Shown here: in pieces, positions 1 through 8,982 of the stretch
How positions within the stretch are numbered: the first letter of the stretch is position 1
Layout: each line of letters opens with the position of its first letter
NCBI GenBank assembly: GCA_029573725.1
Contig: JAKQDQ010000181.1
Coordinates: 372,001 to 436,000 of the forward strand
DNA from: Verrucomicrobiota bacterium
GTDB taxonomy: Bacteria > Verrucomicrobiota > Verrucomicrobiia > Limisphaerales > JADLHS01
Direction: 5' to 3'
Length of the DNA: 64,000 nt
Program-made: the position numbers and the translations under genes
The notes under the pieces: model-generated
Seen by the model: only the letters and a program-made list of their open reading frames with translations
The model's database searches: none
Told to the model about the DNA's origin: nothing

Positions 1-1320
1 CGCATCCATCAACTCCCCATTCAAATAGATGGCGGCTTCGCCCGCCCCCGGAAAGGCCTGGCCGTTGTACGTGGCCACGATGTGGATCCACTGATTGGTC
101 GGGAGAAAACGGCCCGCAATTCCCGGTCGGGCCGCATGGTTGTCCGTCGTGGTGATTTTGAAACGCAGTTCGTTGTTGGGCTTGTCCAGATAAAGCACGT
201 AGGCATCCGCCGCCGAATCAAAGATCGCGCCGTAGTTGCCGGCAAGCTGGGCGGGCAGATTTTGCAGGTTGAGCCAGATCGAGAGGCTGAGTTGATTGGT
301 GCCGATGTCCATCCCGGAGTTTTGGGGCAGGGTCACATACGCGTTTGCGCCCTCCAGCTTCAACGCGCCGCCCAGTTGGGCCCAGGGCGATTGAAACCAG
401 TGCGAAGCGCCGTCGTTGCGGATCAACGCGGCGTTGTTGGTGCCGTGGTCGTCTGCGATGGTGGTGGCGAAGGCATTGGTCAGTCCGTCGTCAAAATTCC
501 AGTAGGCGAACAGATCGTCGGCCAGATGCACCGGGCCGTTGGTATCCGGCGGCAACTGCGCGTTTCGAACCGCGCCCGGATCGTTGGAGATGATGCCGTC
601 CACGCCCAGGCCCACAAGGTAGCGGATTTCGGAAATACTATCCACGGTCCACACGAACAGCTTCAATCCGGCGTTGTGCACCAGGTCCAGCACCGCGGGG
701 GTAACCGCTGATCGCTCCCAGGCGATGGTGCCTGCGCCGGCGGCGATGGCCGCGTTCAGCTTGGCCTCCGTGAACGCCCCGCTGCCCAACGCGGCAAGCC
801 TCAGGTCGGGCGCCAAAGCATGAATGGCACTGAGGAAGTTCCAATCGAATGACTGCACCACCACCTGGTCAACCACCTCCAGGCGTTGGAGCTCGCTCAG
901 GTAGGCACTGGCCGGGCCCTGCTTGTGCTCGATGAGCGGTGTGGCAAACGGCAGGGTGTTGGTGATCATTTCCTCAAGGGTCGGCACCCGCTCTCCGACA
1001 AACTGCGGCCCGAACCAGGAGCCGGCGTCCAGCTGTTTGATTTGCGCCAGGGTTTTGCCGGTGATGGGGCCGGTGCCGTCCGTGGTCCGGTCCACCGTGC
1101 TGTCGTGCATGATGACCAGGTAGCCGTCCGCGGAAACATACACATCGGTTTCCACCAGGTCCGCCTTGCCTTCGGCGGCCATGAACGCCGCCACCGTGTT
1201 CTCCGGAGCAAACCGTGAATTGCCGCGATGGGCAATGCTGAGGACTTCGGCAGCCTGGGCTGTCAGCAACAGGGCAGCCCCTTGCCAGCAGAGAAGCGGG
1301 ACCAATTTGCGTAATAACAT
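1..1320 (-). CDS. Exported glycerophosphodiester phosphodiesterase with C-terminal LamG-like domain (partial, 3' end outside window)
   Basis: Reads on the minus strand from the ATG at 1320 to base 1 without a stop, so the C-terminus is missing. A signal peptide covers about residues 1-24. The GDPD domain follows: HRG at 31-33 with APENT after it, the metal pair E57/D59 and H72-D73, and later the TIM-barrel strands FVWTVDS and DGIISNDPG. These residues fit the family that splits glycerophosphodiesters into glycerol-3-phosphate and an alcohol. From about residue 285 a concanavalin/LamG-like domain begins (AYWNFDDGLTN ... ANAYVTLPQNSG), probably for carbohydrate or surface binding. The fusion and signal peptide suggest an extracytoplasmic enzyme scavenging phospholipid head groups. 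Confidence 0.85.
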   Translation of the reverse strand, partial: MLLRKLVPLLCWQGAALLLTAQAAEVLSIAHRGNSRFAPENTVAAFMAAEGKADLVETDVYVSADGYLVIMHDSTVDRTTDGTGPITGKTLAQIKQLDAGSWFGPQFVGERVPTLEEMITNTLPFATPLIEHKQGPASAYLSELQRLEVVDQVVVQSFDWNFLSAIHALAPDLRLAALGSGAFTEAKLNAAIAAGAGTIAWERSAVTPAVLDLVHNAGLKLFVWTVDSISEIRYLVGLGVDGIISNDPGAVRNAQLPPDTNGPVHLADDLFAYWNFDDGLTNAFATTIADDHGTNNAALIRNDGASHWFQSPWAQLGGALKLEGANAYVTLPQNSGMDIGTNQLSLSIWLNLQNLPAQLAGNYGAIFDSAADAYVLYLDKPNNELRFKITTTDNHAARPGIAGRFLPTNQWIHIVATYNGQAFPGAGEAAIYLNGELMDA

Positions 1321-1408
1321 GGTTAGAGCGTTAACACGCGGGCTGACCCTTGTCAAATGGCGGGAGCGGCGGTCCCGGGACGCCGGCGCGGAAGGAGTGC
1401 CCGGGGTC

Positions 1409-4400
1409 TTACTCCTCCGCGAACAGATATTCCAATTCCGCCCTGGACAGGCTGCGCGCAAAGCCTTCCTCGCCGAGAACATCCGCAATGGTTTGGGCCT
1501 TGCTTTGCTGCAGTTCCCAGATTTTTTCCTCCACGGTGCCGGGGGCGATCAGCCGGTAGGCGTTCACAGTGTGGGTTTGACCAATCCGGTGCGAACGGTC
1601 TATGGCCTGGGCCTCCACGGCGGGGTTCCACCATGGGTCATAAAGCACCACGTAACTGGCGGTGGTGAGATTCAGGCCCGTGCCGGCGGCGCGCAGGCTC
1701 AGGAGGAAGACGCCGGGCGCGGGATCCTGCTGGAACGCGTGGACCACCTGCTGCCGATCCTTGGTTTGGCCGGTGAGCAGGTGGGTGTTGATGTGGCGCG
1801 TGCGGCATTCCTTTTCGAGCAGCTGCAGCATCTGCACGAATTGGGAGAATACGAGCACTTTCTGTCCTTCATGCATCAGGGCGTCGAGCAGTTCAAACAG
1901 TGTTTCCGTTTTGCCGCTGGGCGAGCCGTTGCCGACCAGTGCCGGGTGGCAGCAGACCTGGCGCAGGCGTGTCAGCGCGGCCAGCACGTGCATCTTGCTC
2001 TTGTTGAGTCCCTGTTCGGCGACCGCCTGCATGATCTGCTCCCGGCTGCGGCGCAATTCGGCGAGATACAGTTTCCGCTGCTCATCACCGAGCGGGCAAT
2101 CGCGGCGCTCCTCGATGCGCTCCGGCAGATCCCTGGCCACGTGTTTTTTCAGCCGCCGCAACAGCAGCGGGCGCAACTTGGCGGACAACTGCCGGCGCGC
2201 AATGCGTTGTGCGCTGACCGCGTCGCTTCCGCCCTTCGGCTCGTAGGTTTGCAGGAATTGCTCCTGGCGGCCGAGGTAGCCGGGTTGCACGAAATCCACA
2301 ATGCTCCACAGGTCCAGCAGGCGGTTTTCCAGCGGGGTGCCGGTCAGGGCCAGGCGGCTCTCGGACCTGAGCTGCTTGACGGACTGGGTGACCTGGGCGC
2401 CGGGATTCTTGATGAACTGGGCCTCGTCCAGGATCACCGCCCGGAAGGCGAATTTGTTGAGCTCCTCCAGGTCGCGCCGCAACAGCGCGTAGTTGGTGAC
2501 GATAAGGTCGTGTTCGGGGATTTGCTTGCGCAGGTTGTGCCGGGCCGCTCCGCTTTCCAGCACGAGCACGCGGAGATCCGGCACAAATTTTTCGGCCTCG
2601 CGCCGCCAGTTGTGCAGCACCGAGGCGGGGCAGATGGTCAGGGATGGTTTGGGATGTTTGGGGTGGTGCTCCTTCAACCAGGCCAGCCAGGTGAGCGTCT
2701 GCAGGGTTTTCCCAAGCCCCATGTCGTCGGCCAGAATCCCGCCCAGTTTGAGGCGGGTCTGGTGGGCGAGGAAATCGAAGCCTTCCTTCTGGTAGGGGCG
2801 CAGTTCGGCCCGGATGCTGGTCGGCAGGGCCATGACCGGAACGCCTTTGAAATGGCGGAGGCGTTCGCGCAGGGCACGGGCCTCGGGTGAATCCGCAAAG
2901 CGGGTGAATTCGCTGTCGTTCAGATGGGCGACGTGTTCCAGTCCAACCTTTTGGGGAATGGCCAGCAGACCGCCCAAGCCAAGGTCCGCCATGGCTTCGT
3001 GGGCGTTTTGCACCGCATCGGAATCGAGCTCCACCCAGCCGGAGTTGGGCAGCTTGACGAAACGCCCGGTGGATTGCGCCAGACATTCCAGGTCCGCCTT
3101 GCTCAACTTCATCCCTTCGGCCTCCCATTCCGCCGAGACGGAGAGCCAGTCAATGCCACTGCCCTTGACGATCAGTCTGGGTTTAAGGCGGCGCGGTTGG
3201 AGGAACAGCCGGTGAAACGCCGGGTTCCCGAGAAACTCCACGCCTTCGGGATGGCGTTGCCAGGCGGCGGCGAGCGTGCCCAAACAATTTTCATTGGCGT
3301 CGCCAATCCAGAGCCCGGGTTCGGGATTGAACCAATCCAGCTGCCGCAGCCACCGCAAGGCCGGCTCAATGCTGGGGCTGTCGAGGATTTCAGGCTTGTC
3401 GGCCGGACGCTTTGCCGGGGCGTGCGGGCGCCATTCCTGTCCGGTCCAATGCCAGACACTTCCATCGCGGGCGCTCTTTGCCTGGAGGCGCAACCGGACG
3501 GTGTCGTCGAGCAACTCGAACACGAACTGCGGGGTCACCTGGTGCGTGATGCAGAGCTGTTCCCAGTCCACCCCGTTGGCCCCCGGCGTCTGCCGCAGAT
3601 GCATGAGCAGCCGGTGGCTCAGCCGCCGCACCGGCACCGCCGGCCGGCCGGCCCAGTGTGCAATCACCGCGGAGGGCGGCGCGTTGCGCAGCAGGTAAAA
3701 GGTGTGGTCCACGAGGACCAGCGGCGGTTGCTGGTTAAAGAAGCGGACCTCGGCCATGGACGCGGCTTTCCCGCCGGGGAGAGTCAGGCGATGCGTGAAC
3801 GCCAGTTCTGCGGCCCCGGTTTCCAAATGCGGCTCCAGCGCGGCCACTTGCCCGGTAAATTGCAGCGTCTGCCGGGTGTCGGCGAGTTCCAGCCGTGGGG
3901 TTTGTCCCCAGCGGGCGAGCCATTGAAGCAGTTCGATGTCCGCAAGTTCCAGCAGGTCGCTGCCGTCCTGCCGTTGCCGGTGCGTTTCGGTCAGCCAGGA
4001 AATGAATTCCCAGTCGGCCGGGGGGAAGAGTTCCTGCTCGTGCGCCGCCCGGGTGGCGAGGTCAATCAGATCGCGCAGCGTACGGACTTTTTCCCCGGTC
4101 CGGGCGCGAAACAGGTGAAATTGAACGCCGAGACGATAACGGGCGGGCAGGGTTTTGTCTTCCAGGGGGCGGCACACCACGCGCAGCGTCGCCCGCGGCG
4201 TGTCCAGGTGGGGCAGTGGTGGTGGCAGCAACCAGTTCTCCAAGGCGCGCACGAACTGTTGCTCCTGTTCCGCGGCTTCAGCCCGCCCGAAGCGTTTCAG
4301 GTCCGCATGAGCGGAAAGCTCGGGTGGCAGCGGGCGCCTGGCGCGCAAAAACAGAAACGCCAGCTCTTCGAGGCGTTGAGCGCCGGTGACAGCCAGGAGG

Positions 4401-4684
4401 CGCGGCCACCATTCGGTGGCAGGGAAATCTTTGCGCGCCAGCGACAATTTTTCAAAATAATCTTCCAGTAGCAGCCACGCGCGCTGGGAATCCACACAGG
4501 CGGCGAAGTTGCGCAGAATCTCCTCGCGCTCGTCAACGCGATTCTTGGAGTCGGACAATTCGCGGCGGAGCTCGGCAAACGCGCCGTAAGTTTCCGCCAA
4601 AACCTTGTGGTGTGCGTCGTATTTGGAGGTGCTGCCACTCTGGCGCGTCGCCCCGGTCCCGTTTTTATCAGCAGCTTTGGACAT
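1409..4684 (-). CDS. SNF2-family DNA-dependent ATPase (bacterial Swi2/Snf2 helicase)
   Basis: 1091 residues. The C-terminal half is a canonical SNF2 engine: Walker A in ADDMGLGKT near residue 655, motif II DEAQ near 752, SRLALTGTPLENR, and a helicase-C lobe with LLTGQTKDRQ, SLRAAGTGLNLT and AIDRSHRIGQ. The first ~600 residues are the poorly conserved accessory region of bacterial members. Such proteins translocate on double-stranded DNA and are linked to repair or to recycling RNA polymerase; the target here is unknown. The start ATG at 4684 gives MSKAADKNGTG, a plausible disordered leader. The gene stands alone, with an empty stretch upstream. Confidence 0.93.
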   Translation of the reverse strand: MSKAADKNGTGATRQSGSTSKYDAHHKVLAETYGAFAELRRELSDSKNRVDEREEILRNFAACVDSQRAWLLLEDYFEKLSLARKDFPATEWWPRLLAVTGAQRLEELAFLFLRARRPLPPELSAHADLKRFGRAEAAEQEQQFVRALENWLLPPPLPHLDTPRATLRVVCRPLEDKTLPARYRLGVQFHLFRARTGEKVRTLRDLIDLATRAAHEQELFPPADWEFISWLTETHRQRQDGSDLLELADIELLQWLARWGQTPRLELADTRQTLQFTGQVAALEPHLETGAAELAFTHRLTLPGGKAASMAEVRFFNQQPPLVLVDHTFYLLRNAPPSAVIAHWAGRPAVPVRRLSHRLLMHLRQTPGANGVDWEQLCITHQVTPQFVFELLDDTVRLRLQAKSARDGSVWHWTGQEWRPHAPAKRPADKPEILDSPSIEPALRWLRQLDWFNPEPGLWIGDANENCLGTLAAAWQRHPEGVEFLGNPAFHRLFLQPRRLKPRLIVKGSGIDWLSVSAEWEAEGMKLSKADLECLAQSTGRFVKLPNSGWVELDSDAVQNAHEAMADLGLGGLLAIPQKVGLEHVAHLNDSEFTRFADSPEARALRERLRHFKGVPVMALPTSIRAELRPYQKEGFDFLAHQTRLKLGGILADDMGLGKTLQTLTWLAWLKEHHPKHPKPSLTICPASVLHNWRREAEKFVPDLRVLVLESGAARHNLRKQIPEHDLIVTNYALLRRDLEELNKFAFRAVILDEAQFIKNPGAQVTQSVKQLRSESRLALTGTPLENRLLDLWSIVDFVQPGYLGRQEQFLQTYEPKGGSDAVSAQRIARRQLSAKLRPLLLRRLKKHVARDLPERIEERRDCPLGDEQRKLYLAELRRSREQIMQAVAEQGLNKSKMHVLAALTRLRQVCCHPALVGNGSPSGKTETLFELLDALMHEGQKVLVFSQFVQMLQLLEKECRTRHINTHLLTGQTKDRQQVVHAFQQDPAPGVFLLSLRAAGTGLNLTTASYVVLYDPWWNPAVEAQAIDRSHRIGQTHTVNAYRLIAPGTVEEKIWELQQSKAQTIADVLGEEGFARSLSRAELEYLFAEE

Positions 4685-5149
4685 CTGAAATTTACAACTC
4701 GTGTCTTAGCGTGACATCTCGCCACGGAACCGCGCAGCGGTCAATCAGAAACAAAAAAAGATTCGGGCGGGTGCGACATGCGCTCGGCCGTTGCGTGGGG
4801 GAGACCTGCGGATGACGGCGGGGATGGTTGTGCAGCAGGCCAAACCTCCTGGACAACGCCGGCGGCTGGCCAATGTCGGGGCGCCGTGTGAGCGCCGTGC
4901 CGGGGGCGGTGGTTCTTTCACGGCAGAGCGTGCTGGGCGGTCCGGGAATCCTGATCCCGTGATCCGGCGGCCAGGTCCAGGCCGCCGCTGTCGCCGGGAG
5001 CAAAATCGAGCGGGAGTCGGGAAATCAGAGGCCATTCAAACTCGTGTCAAAAGGGCGGTCCTGTCTCCGAAGCCCACGGGTACGCAGAATTCGGGGTTGA
5101 TTCCGCCACGGATGCAGGCTAAATCTACCCGTCGCATTTTGATGAATTA
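4685..5149. other. Intergenic stretch without a supportable gene
   Basis: 465 bases separate two divergently transcribed genes. Short open frames exist on both strands, but their translations are Arg/Pro/Gly-rich and low in complexity, as expected for chance frames in high-GC DNA. It should hold both promoters; I could not pick a convincing -35/-10 pair. Confidence 0.5.
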
Positions 5150-6274
5150 ATGAAGGAAGCCAAAGCCATTCCGATCTCCGTTTCCGCGTGGTGGCGTGAA
5201 TTGCGCACGCGCGTGTTTCCCCTGGTCGTGCTGGTCGGGGCCATCGGGGCCATCACCGTCATCTGGCGCAACCACACGGGGCAGACGACGTTGCAGGGGA
5301 TTGGCGAGGGGCGGAGTGCCAGCATTACTGCGCCCCAGACCGTGCGGATTGAAAAGTGGCTGGTGGAGCCGCACACCATTGTTGCCGCCGGCACCCCGGT
5401 TGCCATCGTCATTCCCGCGGATGCGCGGGCGGAGTTCGATCGCCTGCGCACCTTGTATGAAGTCGCGCGCATTCAATCGCAGCCCTCCGCGGCGGAGGAG
5501 AACGCCATGGGGTATGAGCGGGTGCGCATCGAGTTGTTGAACACCAAGGCGGAGCTGGCCATCGCCCGGGTCAAACTGGAGCAGGCCGAACGGGATGTGC
5601 AGCGCAACACGCCGTTGTTCCACGAAAAACTCGTGTCCACGGAAATTTATGAGTTGTCCGTCAGCCTGCGCGACGCCTTGAAAGCCGAGGTGGCGGAACG
5701 GGAACGCGCGGTGGCGCAAATTGAACAACGCGTGGATGCCTTGCGGTCCCTGGGCGAACCGGGACCGGACGCCACGGGCACCAATGTTGCCTGGCTGCGG
5801 AATTTGGAGCAAGCCCAGGCCGCAGCGTTCAAAAATCTCGAGCCGCAAACCCTGCAGGCGCCCATCACCGGCATGGTGGGCGTGCCCATCCGTCAAGCGG
5901 GGGAATTTGTCCCCGCCGGCGAGCCGCTGATGCTGATGAGTTCCACCCGGGCTGAAAATGTGATTGCGTATCTGCGGCAGCCGTACCGTTTCGATCCCGA
6001 GGTCGGCATGACGGCGCGGATCATCACCCGCACCTCGGAACGTCAGGCTTTTGCCAGCCAAATCACCCAGGTCGGGGCGCAGGTCGAAGTATTGACCAAT
6101 GCGCTGGCCCTATTGCGGCCGGGATTGCTGGTGGACGCGGCTTTACCGGTCGTTTTGCCGGTGCCCCCGGAAATCCGGATTCGACCTGGGGAAATCGTGG
6201 ATGTGACGATTACCGGGGTGAAAAACCACGCGCCGGACACCCCGGCGGGCGGCGGGACCGCGCCCCGTTTGTAA
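5150..6274 (+). CDS. HlyD-type periplasmic adaptor (membrane fusion) protein
   Basis: 374 residues. One N-terminal membrane anchor (about 21-38) precedes a lipoyl/biotinyl half-motif (SITAPQTVRIEKWLVEPHTI), a long Glu/Arg/Ala-rich alpha-hairpin (about 115-215), and the second half-motif (LQAPITGMVGVPIRQAGEFV) followed by a beta-barrel. This is the HlyD/AcrA layout that bridges an inner-membrane pump to a TolC channel. A DUF3616 gene and a TolC-type gene follow within a few bases, consistent with one transcription unit. No ABC, RND or MFS pump gene is adjacent, so the transporter it serves is not in view. Confidence 0.85.
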   Translation: MKEAKAIPISVSAWWRELRTRVFPLVVLVGAIGAITVIWRNHTGQTTLQGIGEGRSASITAPQTVRIEKWLVEPHTIVAAGTPVAIVIPADARAEFDRLRTLYEVARIQSQPSAAEENAMGYERVRIELLNTKAELAIARVKLEQAERDVQRNTPLFHEKLVSTEIYELSVSLRDALKAEVAERERAVAQIEQRVDALRSLGEPGPDATGTNVAWLRNLEQAQAAAFKNLEPQTLQAPITGMVGVPIRQAGEFVPAGEPLMLMSSTRAENVIAYLRQPYRFDPEVGMTARIITRTSERQAFASQITQVGAQVEVLTNALALLRPGLLVDAALPVVLPVPPEIRIRPGEIVDVTITGVKNHAPDTPAGGGTAPRL

Positions 6275-6277
6275 TTT

Positions 6278-7267
6278 ATGGGACCCCGCCGGAAGTTGCT
6301 TGCGCGCCTGGGATTGGGGCTGGGCGCCGGGCTGTTGAGTGCGACGCTGGGGGCGGCCGAATTTACGATCTGTCGCGGCATGTGCGACGCCTCGGCGGTC
6401 GTCATGCTCGATGATGATTATTTCCTTGTGGCCAATGATGAGGACAACCTGTTGCGGGTGTATTCCCGCACGCGAGGCGGCAGTCCGGCCCAAGTGTTCG
6501 ACTGGTCGGCATTCCTCAACCTGGACCGGCGTTCGCCCGAAGCCGACCTGGAAGGCAGCGCGGTCCTGGACGGTCGCGCCTATTGGATCTCGTCTCACGC
6601 CCGCAACAAAAAAGGCAAGGATCGGCCAAGTCGGCGTCAGTTTTTTGCCACTACTTTTGGCGTGACCAATGGTGCGGTGACGCTCACCCCGGTCGCCCAG
6701 CCCTACAACGGCTTGCTGGCGGACTTATTGCAGGCGCCGCAGTTGCGCCGTTTTGATCTGGCCGCCGCTGCAGAACGCGCACCCAAGACCACAGACGCCC
6801 TGAACATTGAGTCGTTGTGCGCCACACCGGCAGGAAGTCTCTGGATCGGTTTTCGCAACCCCATCCCGGAAGGGAAGGCGTTGCTCGTGCCGTTGTTGAA
6901 TCCGACCGAACTGGGTTCCGGCGCCAGGGCGCGTCTGGGGGAGGCGATGCTGCTGGATTTGGGCGGACTGGGAGTGCGGGATATGACCTGGTTCCACGGG
7001 CGCTACTTCATCATTGCCGGCTCGTACGACGGCAAGGGCGAATCGCGGCTTTATGAGTGGCAGGGAGGTGACGCCATGCCACGGCAGTTGGCGCATCCGG
7101 AATTGAACGGGCTGAATCCCGAAGCCCTGGCCGGTTTTTTTGCGCACGGAAAACCGCATTTACTGGTCGTGAGTGACGATGGCACGCTCAAGATTGGGGG
7201 CGTGGATTGCAAGGAGGTCACGGATCCGGAGCAGAAATATTTTCGGATTACGGTGATTGATTTGTAG
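6278..7267 (+). CDS. Exported DUF3616 family protein
   Basis: 329 residues, starting 3 bases after the HlyD-type gene. Residues 1-24 form a signal peptide. The body matches the DUF3616 pattern: CDASAVVMLDDDYFLVAND near the start, then DLEGSAVLDGRAYWISSHAR and KDRPSRRQFF, with a repeating WIGFRNP / YFIIAGSYDG / HLLVVSDDGT rhythm typical of a beta-propeller. Its function is uncharacterised. Its place between adaptor and outer-membrane channel genes suggests co-expression with an export system, without proving a part in it. Confidence 0.75.
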   Translation: MGPRRKLLARLGLGLGAGLLSATLGAAEFTICRGMCDASAVVMLDDDYFLVANDEDNLLRVYSRTRGGSPAQVFDWSAFLNLDRRSPEADLEGSAVLDGRAYWISSHARNKKGKDRPSRRQFFATTFGVTNGAVTLTPVAQPYNGLLADLLQAPQLRRFDLAAAAERAPKTTDALNIESLCATPAGSLWIGFRNPIPEGKALLVPLLNPTELGSGARARLGEAMLLDLGGLGVRDMTWFHGRYFIIAGSYDGKGESRLYEWQGGDAMPRQLAHPELNGLNPEALAGFFAHGKPHLLVVSDDGTLKIGGVDCKEVTDPEQKYFRITVIDL

Positions 7268-7271
7268 GCTC

Positions 7272-8843
7272 ATGCGAAAACTTCTGCGCGCCAATTTGCT
7301 GCCGGGTCTGCTGCTGGGATTCTCCAGCCTGGTCCTGGCGCCAACGACCGCCGGGAGCGCCACTTCACCAGAGCCTGCCGCGGCCTCTTTCCAGGCGCAG
7401 CGAATGCGGCTGGATGAATGTGTCTTTTCGGCGCTGCGGAACAACCGTCAATTGCAGATTGAACGGCTGACCCCGGCCGTGGCGGCGTCCTATCTGAGCG
7501 GGGCCTATGGGTATTACAATCCCCTGTTTACGGCCCAGTTTAACCTCGCCCATTCCCAGGATAACGGCACCTTGGATCCCGAGGACTTCAGCCGGGAAGC
7601 GCTTTACGATGCTGATTCCCAGCGCGCCTACGGCACGATCACCGGGGTGCTGCCCTGGGGACTGAATTACAGCCTCACGGGCAATTACGCGCACAGTGAC
7701 GGCACCCGCAATTTCTTCAACTTTGAATCCTACGGCTTGCAGGCGGGGATTGAAGTGCGCCAACCGTTGTTGCGGGATTTCTGGATTGATCAGGGGCGTC
7801 TGACCATCCAGATCAACAAGCGCACCCTGAAAATCAGCGAGCTGGGGGTGCGTTATGTGGCAATGGACGTGATCAATCGCACCCAGCTCGCGTATTATGA
7901 ACTGGCCTACGCCATTGAGGCGGCCCAGACGCAGCGCGACCTGCTGGCCACACGGGAGGCCTTGCTCGCGTCCGTCAAACGGCGCGTCGAAATGGGGACA
8001 CTGACGATCCTCGACCAGCGCCTGGCCGAGGCGCGGGTGGCCACGGTGGCGACGAGTCTGGCGGCGGCCGAGAACGCGGTGCATCTGGCGGAGAATGAAT
8101 TGAAAACCCAGCTCGGAGACAGTTGGACCAATTCCCGGTTGACGCGCATCGAACCCGTTGATGCCCTGTTGGCGGTGCCGCAGTTCTTTGATGTGCAGGC
8201 CAGCTGGCAGCAGGGTCTGGCGGAGCGACCCGATTTGAAGCAACTGCGCGAAGATCTGGCCAAGGCGGAAATCGACTTGAAGTACCGGCGCAACCAGCTT
8301 TTTCCCGCGCTGGATCTCGTGGCGGGCTACTCCGTGCGCGGTTCGGATACCGACAAGGTGCTTCCACCCTTCCAGCCCTCGGGATCGTTGGGCACCGCCC
8401 GTCGCCAGCTCACTCGCGCGGACATGCCCTCGGATCTGATTGGCGTCTTGTTTTCCATTCCGCTGGGATCAACTGCGGAGCGGGCCAATTTCCGGGCCAG
8501 CAAACAGCTGCGTGAACAGGCCGGCCTGCGCGTCAAACAGTACGAGGAATTGGTGATGCGCCAGATTTCCGACGCCTTGCACACCGCCAAAAGCCAGCTG
8601 GAACGGGTGCAGCTGACCCGGCGCGCCCGTGAGTTGTCTGAAGCCGCACTGGAAGCCGAGAATGAAAAATTGATCGGCGGGAAAAGCACGGTCTTTCTGG
8701 TGCTGGAAATGCAAAATGATCTCGCCGTGGCGCGGACAGCGGAATGGCGCGCGAAGACCGATTACAATCAGGCCCGCTCTCAACTGCATTTTGCCGAAGC
8801 CTCGTTGCTTGACGACTGGCGGGTGCTGATCGAGCTCAAGTGA
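7272..8843 (+). CDS. TolC-like outer membrane efflux channel
   Basis: About 523 residues. I chose the ATG at 7272, 4 bases after the previous stop, over the in-frame TTG at 7257, which would overlap the upstream gene and delay the signal peptide (MRKLLRANLLPGLLLGFSS). Two OEP repeats are visible: MRLDECVFSALRNNRQLQIE at the start of repeat one, long Leu/Ala/Glu helices (EAALLA... type) through 220-290, and a second half beginning near RPDLKQLREDLAKAEIDLKY. It should form the trimeric outer-membrane duct for the HlyD-type adaptor encoded upstream. Confidence 0.87.
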   Translation: MRKLLRANLLPGLLLGFSSLVLAPTTAGSATSPEPAAASFQAQRMRLDECVFSALRNNRQLQIERLTPAVAASYLSGAYGYYNPLFTAQFNLAHSQDNGTLDPEDFSREALYDADSQRAYGTITGVLPWGLNYSLTGNYAHSDGTRNFFNFESYGLQAGIEVRQPLLRDFWIDQGRLTIQINKRTLKISELGVRYVAMDVINRTQLAYYELAYAIEAAQTQRDLLATREALLASVKRRVEMGTLTILDQRLAEARVATVATSLAAAENAVHLAENELKTQLGDSWTNSRLTRIEPVDALLAVPQFFDVQASWQQGLAERPDLKQLREDLAKAEIDLKYRRNQLFPALDLVAGYSVRGSDTDKVLPPFQPSGSLGTARRQLTRADMPSDLIGVLFSIPLGSTAERANFRASKQLREQAGLRVKQYEELVMRQISDALHTAKSQLERVQLTRRARELSEAALEAENEKLIGGKSTVFLVLEMQNDLAVARTAEWRAKTDYNQARSQLHFAEASLLDDWRVLIELK

Positions 8844-8982
8844 CGTGGCCGGAGATGTTGCCGGGACGTTTCGCCGGCCCGGGCATGCGGCCATCCTGGA
8901 TTTCCTGCTTCCCTTTTCGCTGCTGTTCCTGATTATATTCGGGCCTGTACGGTTAAAGTTTATCTGATTTGATCCTGAATTT

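Noticed and set aside
1166-2890. A 574-codon open frame on the plus strand
   Set aside because: It runs antisense to the SNF2 ATPase, whose motifs are unmistakable. Its translation is Gln/Gly/Ala/Val-rich without family features. Long antisense frames are expected in high-GC coding DNA.
4791-5150. A 119-codon plus-strand frame upstream of the HlyD-type gene
   Set aside because: Arg/Gly/Pro-rich with no signal peptide, domain or ribosome site, and it ends at the start of the real gene.
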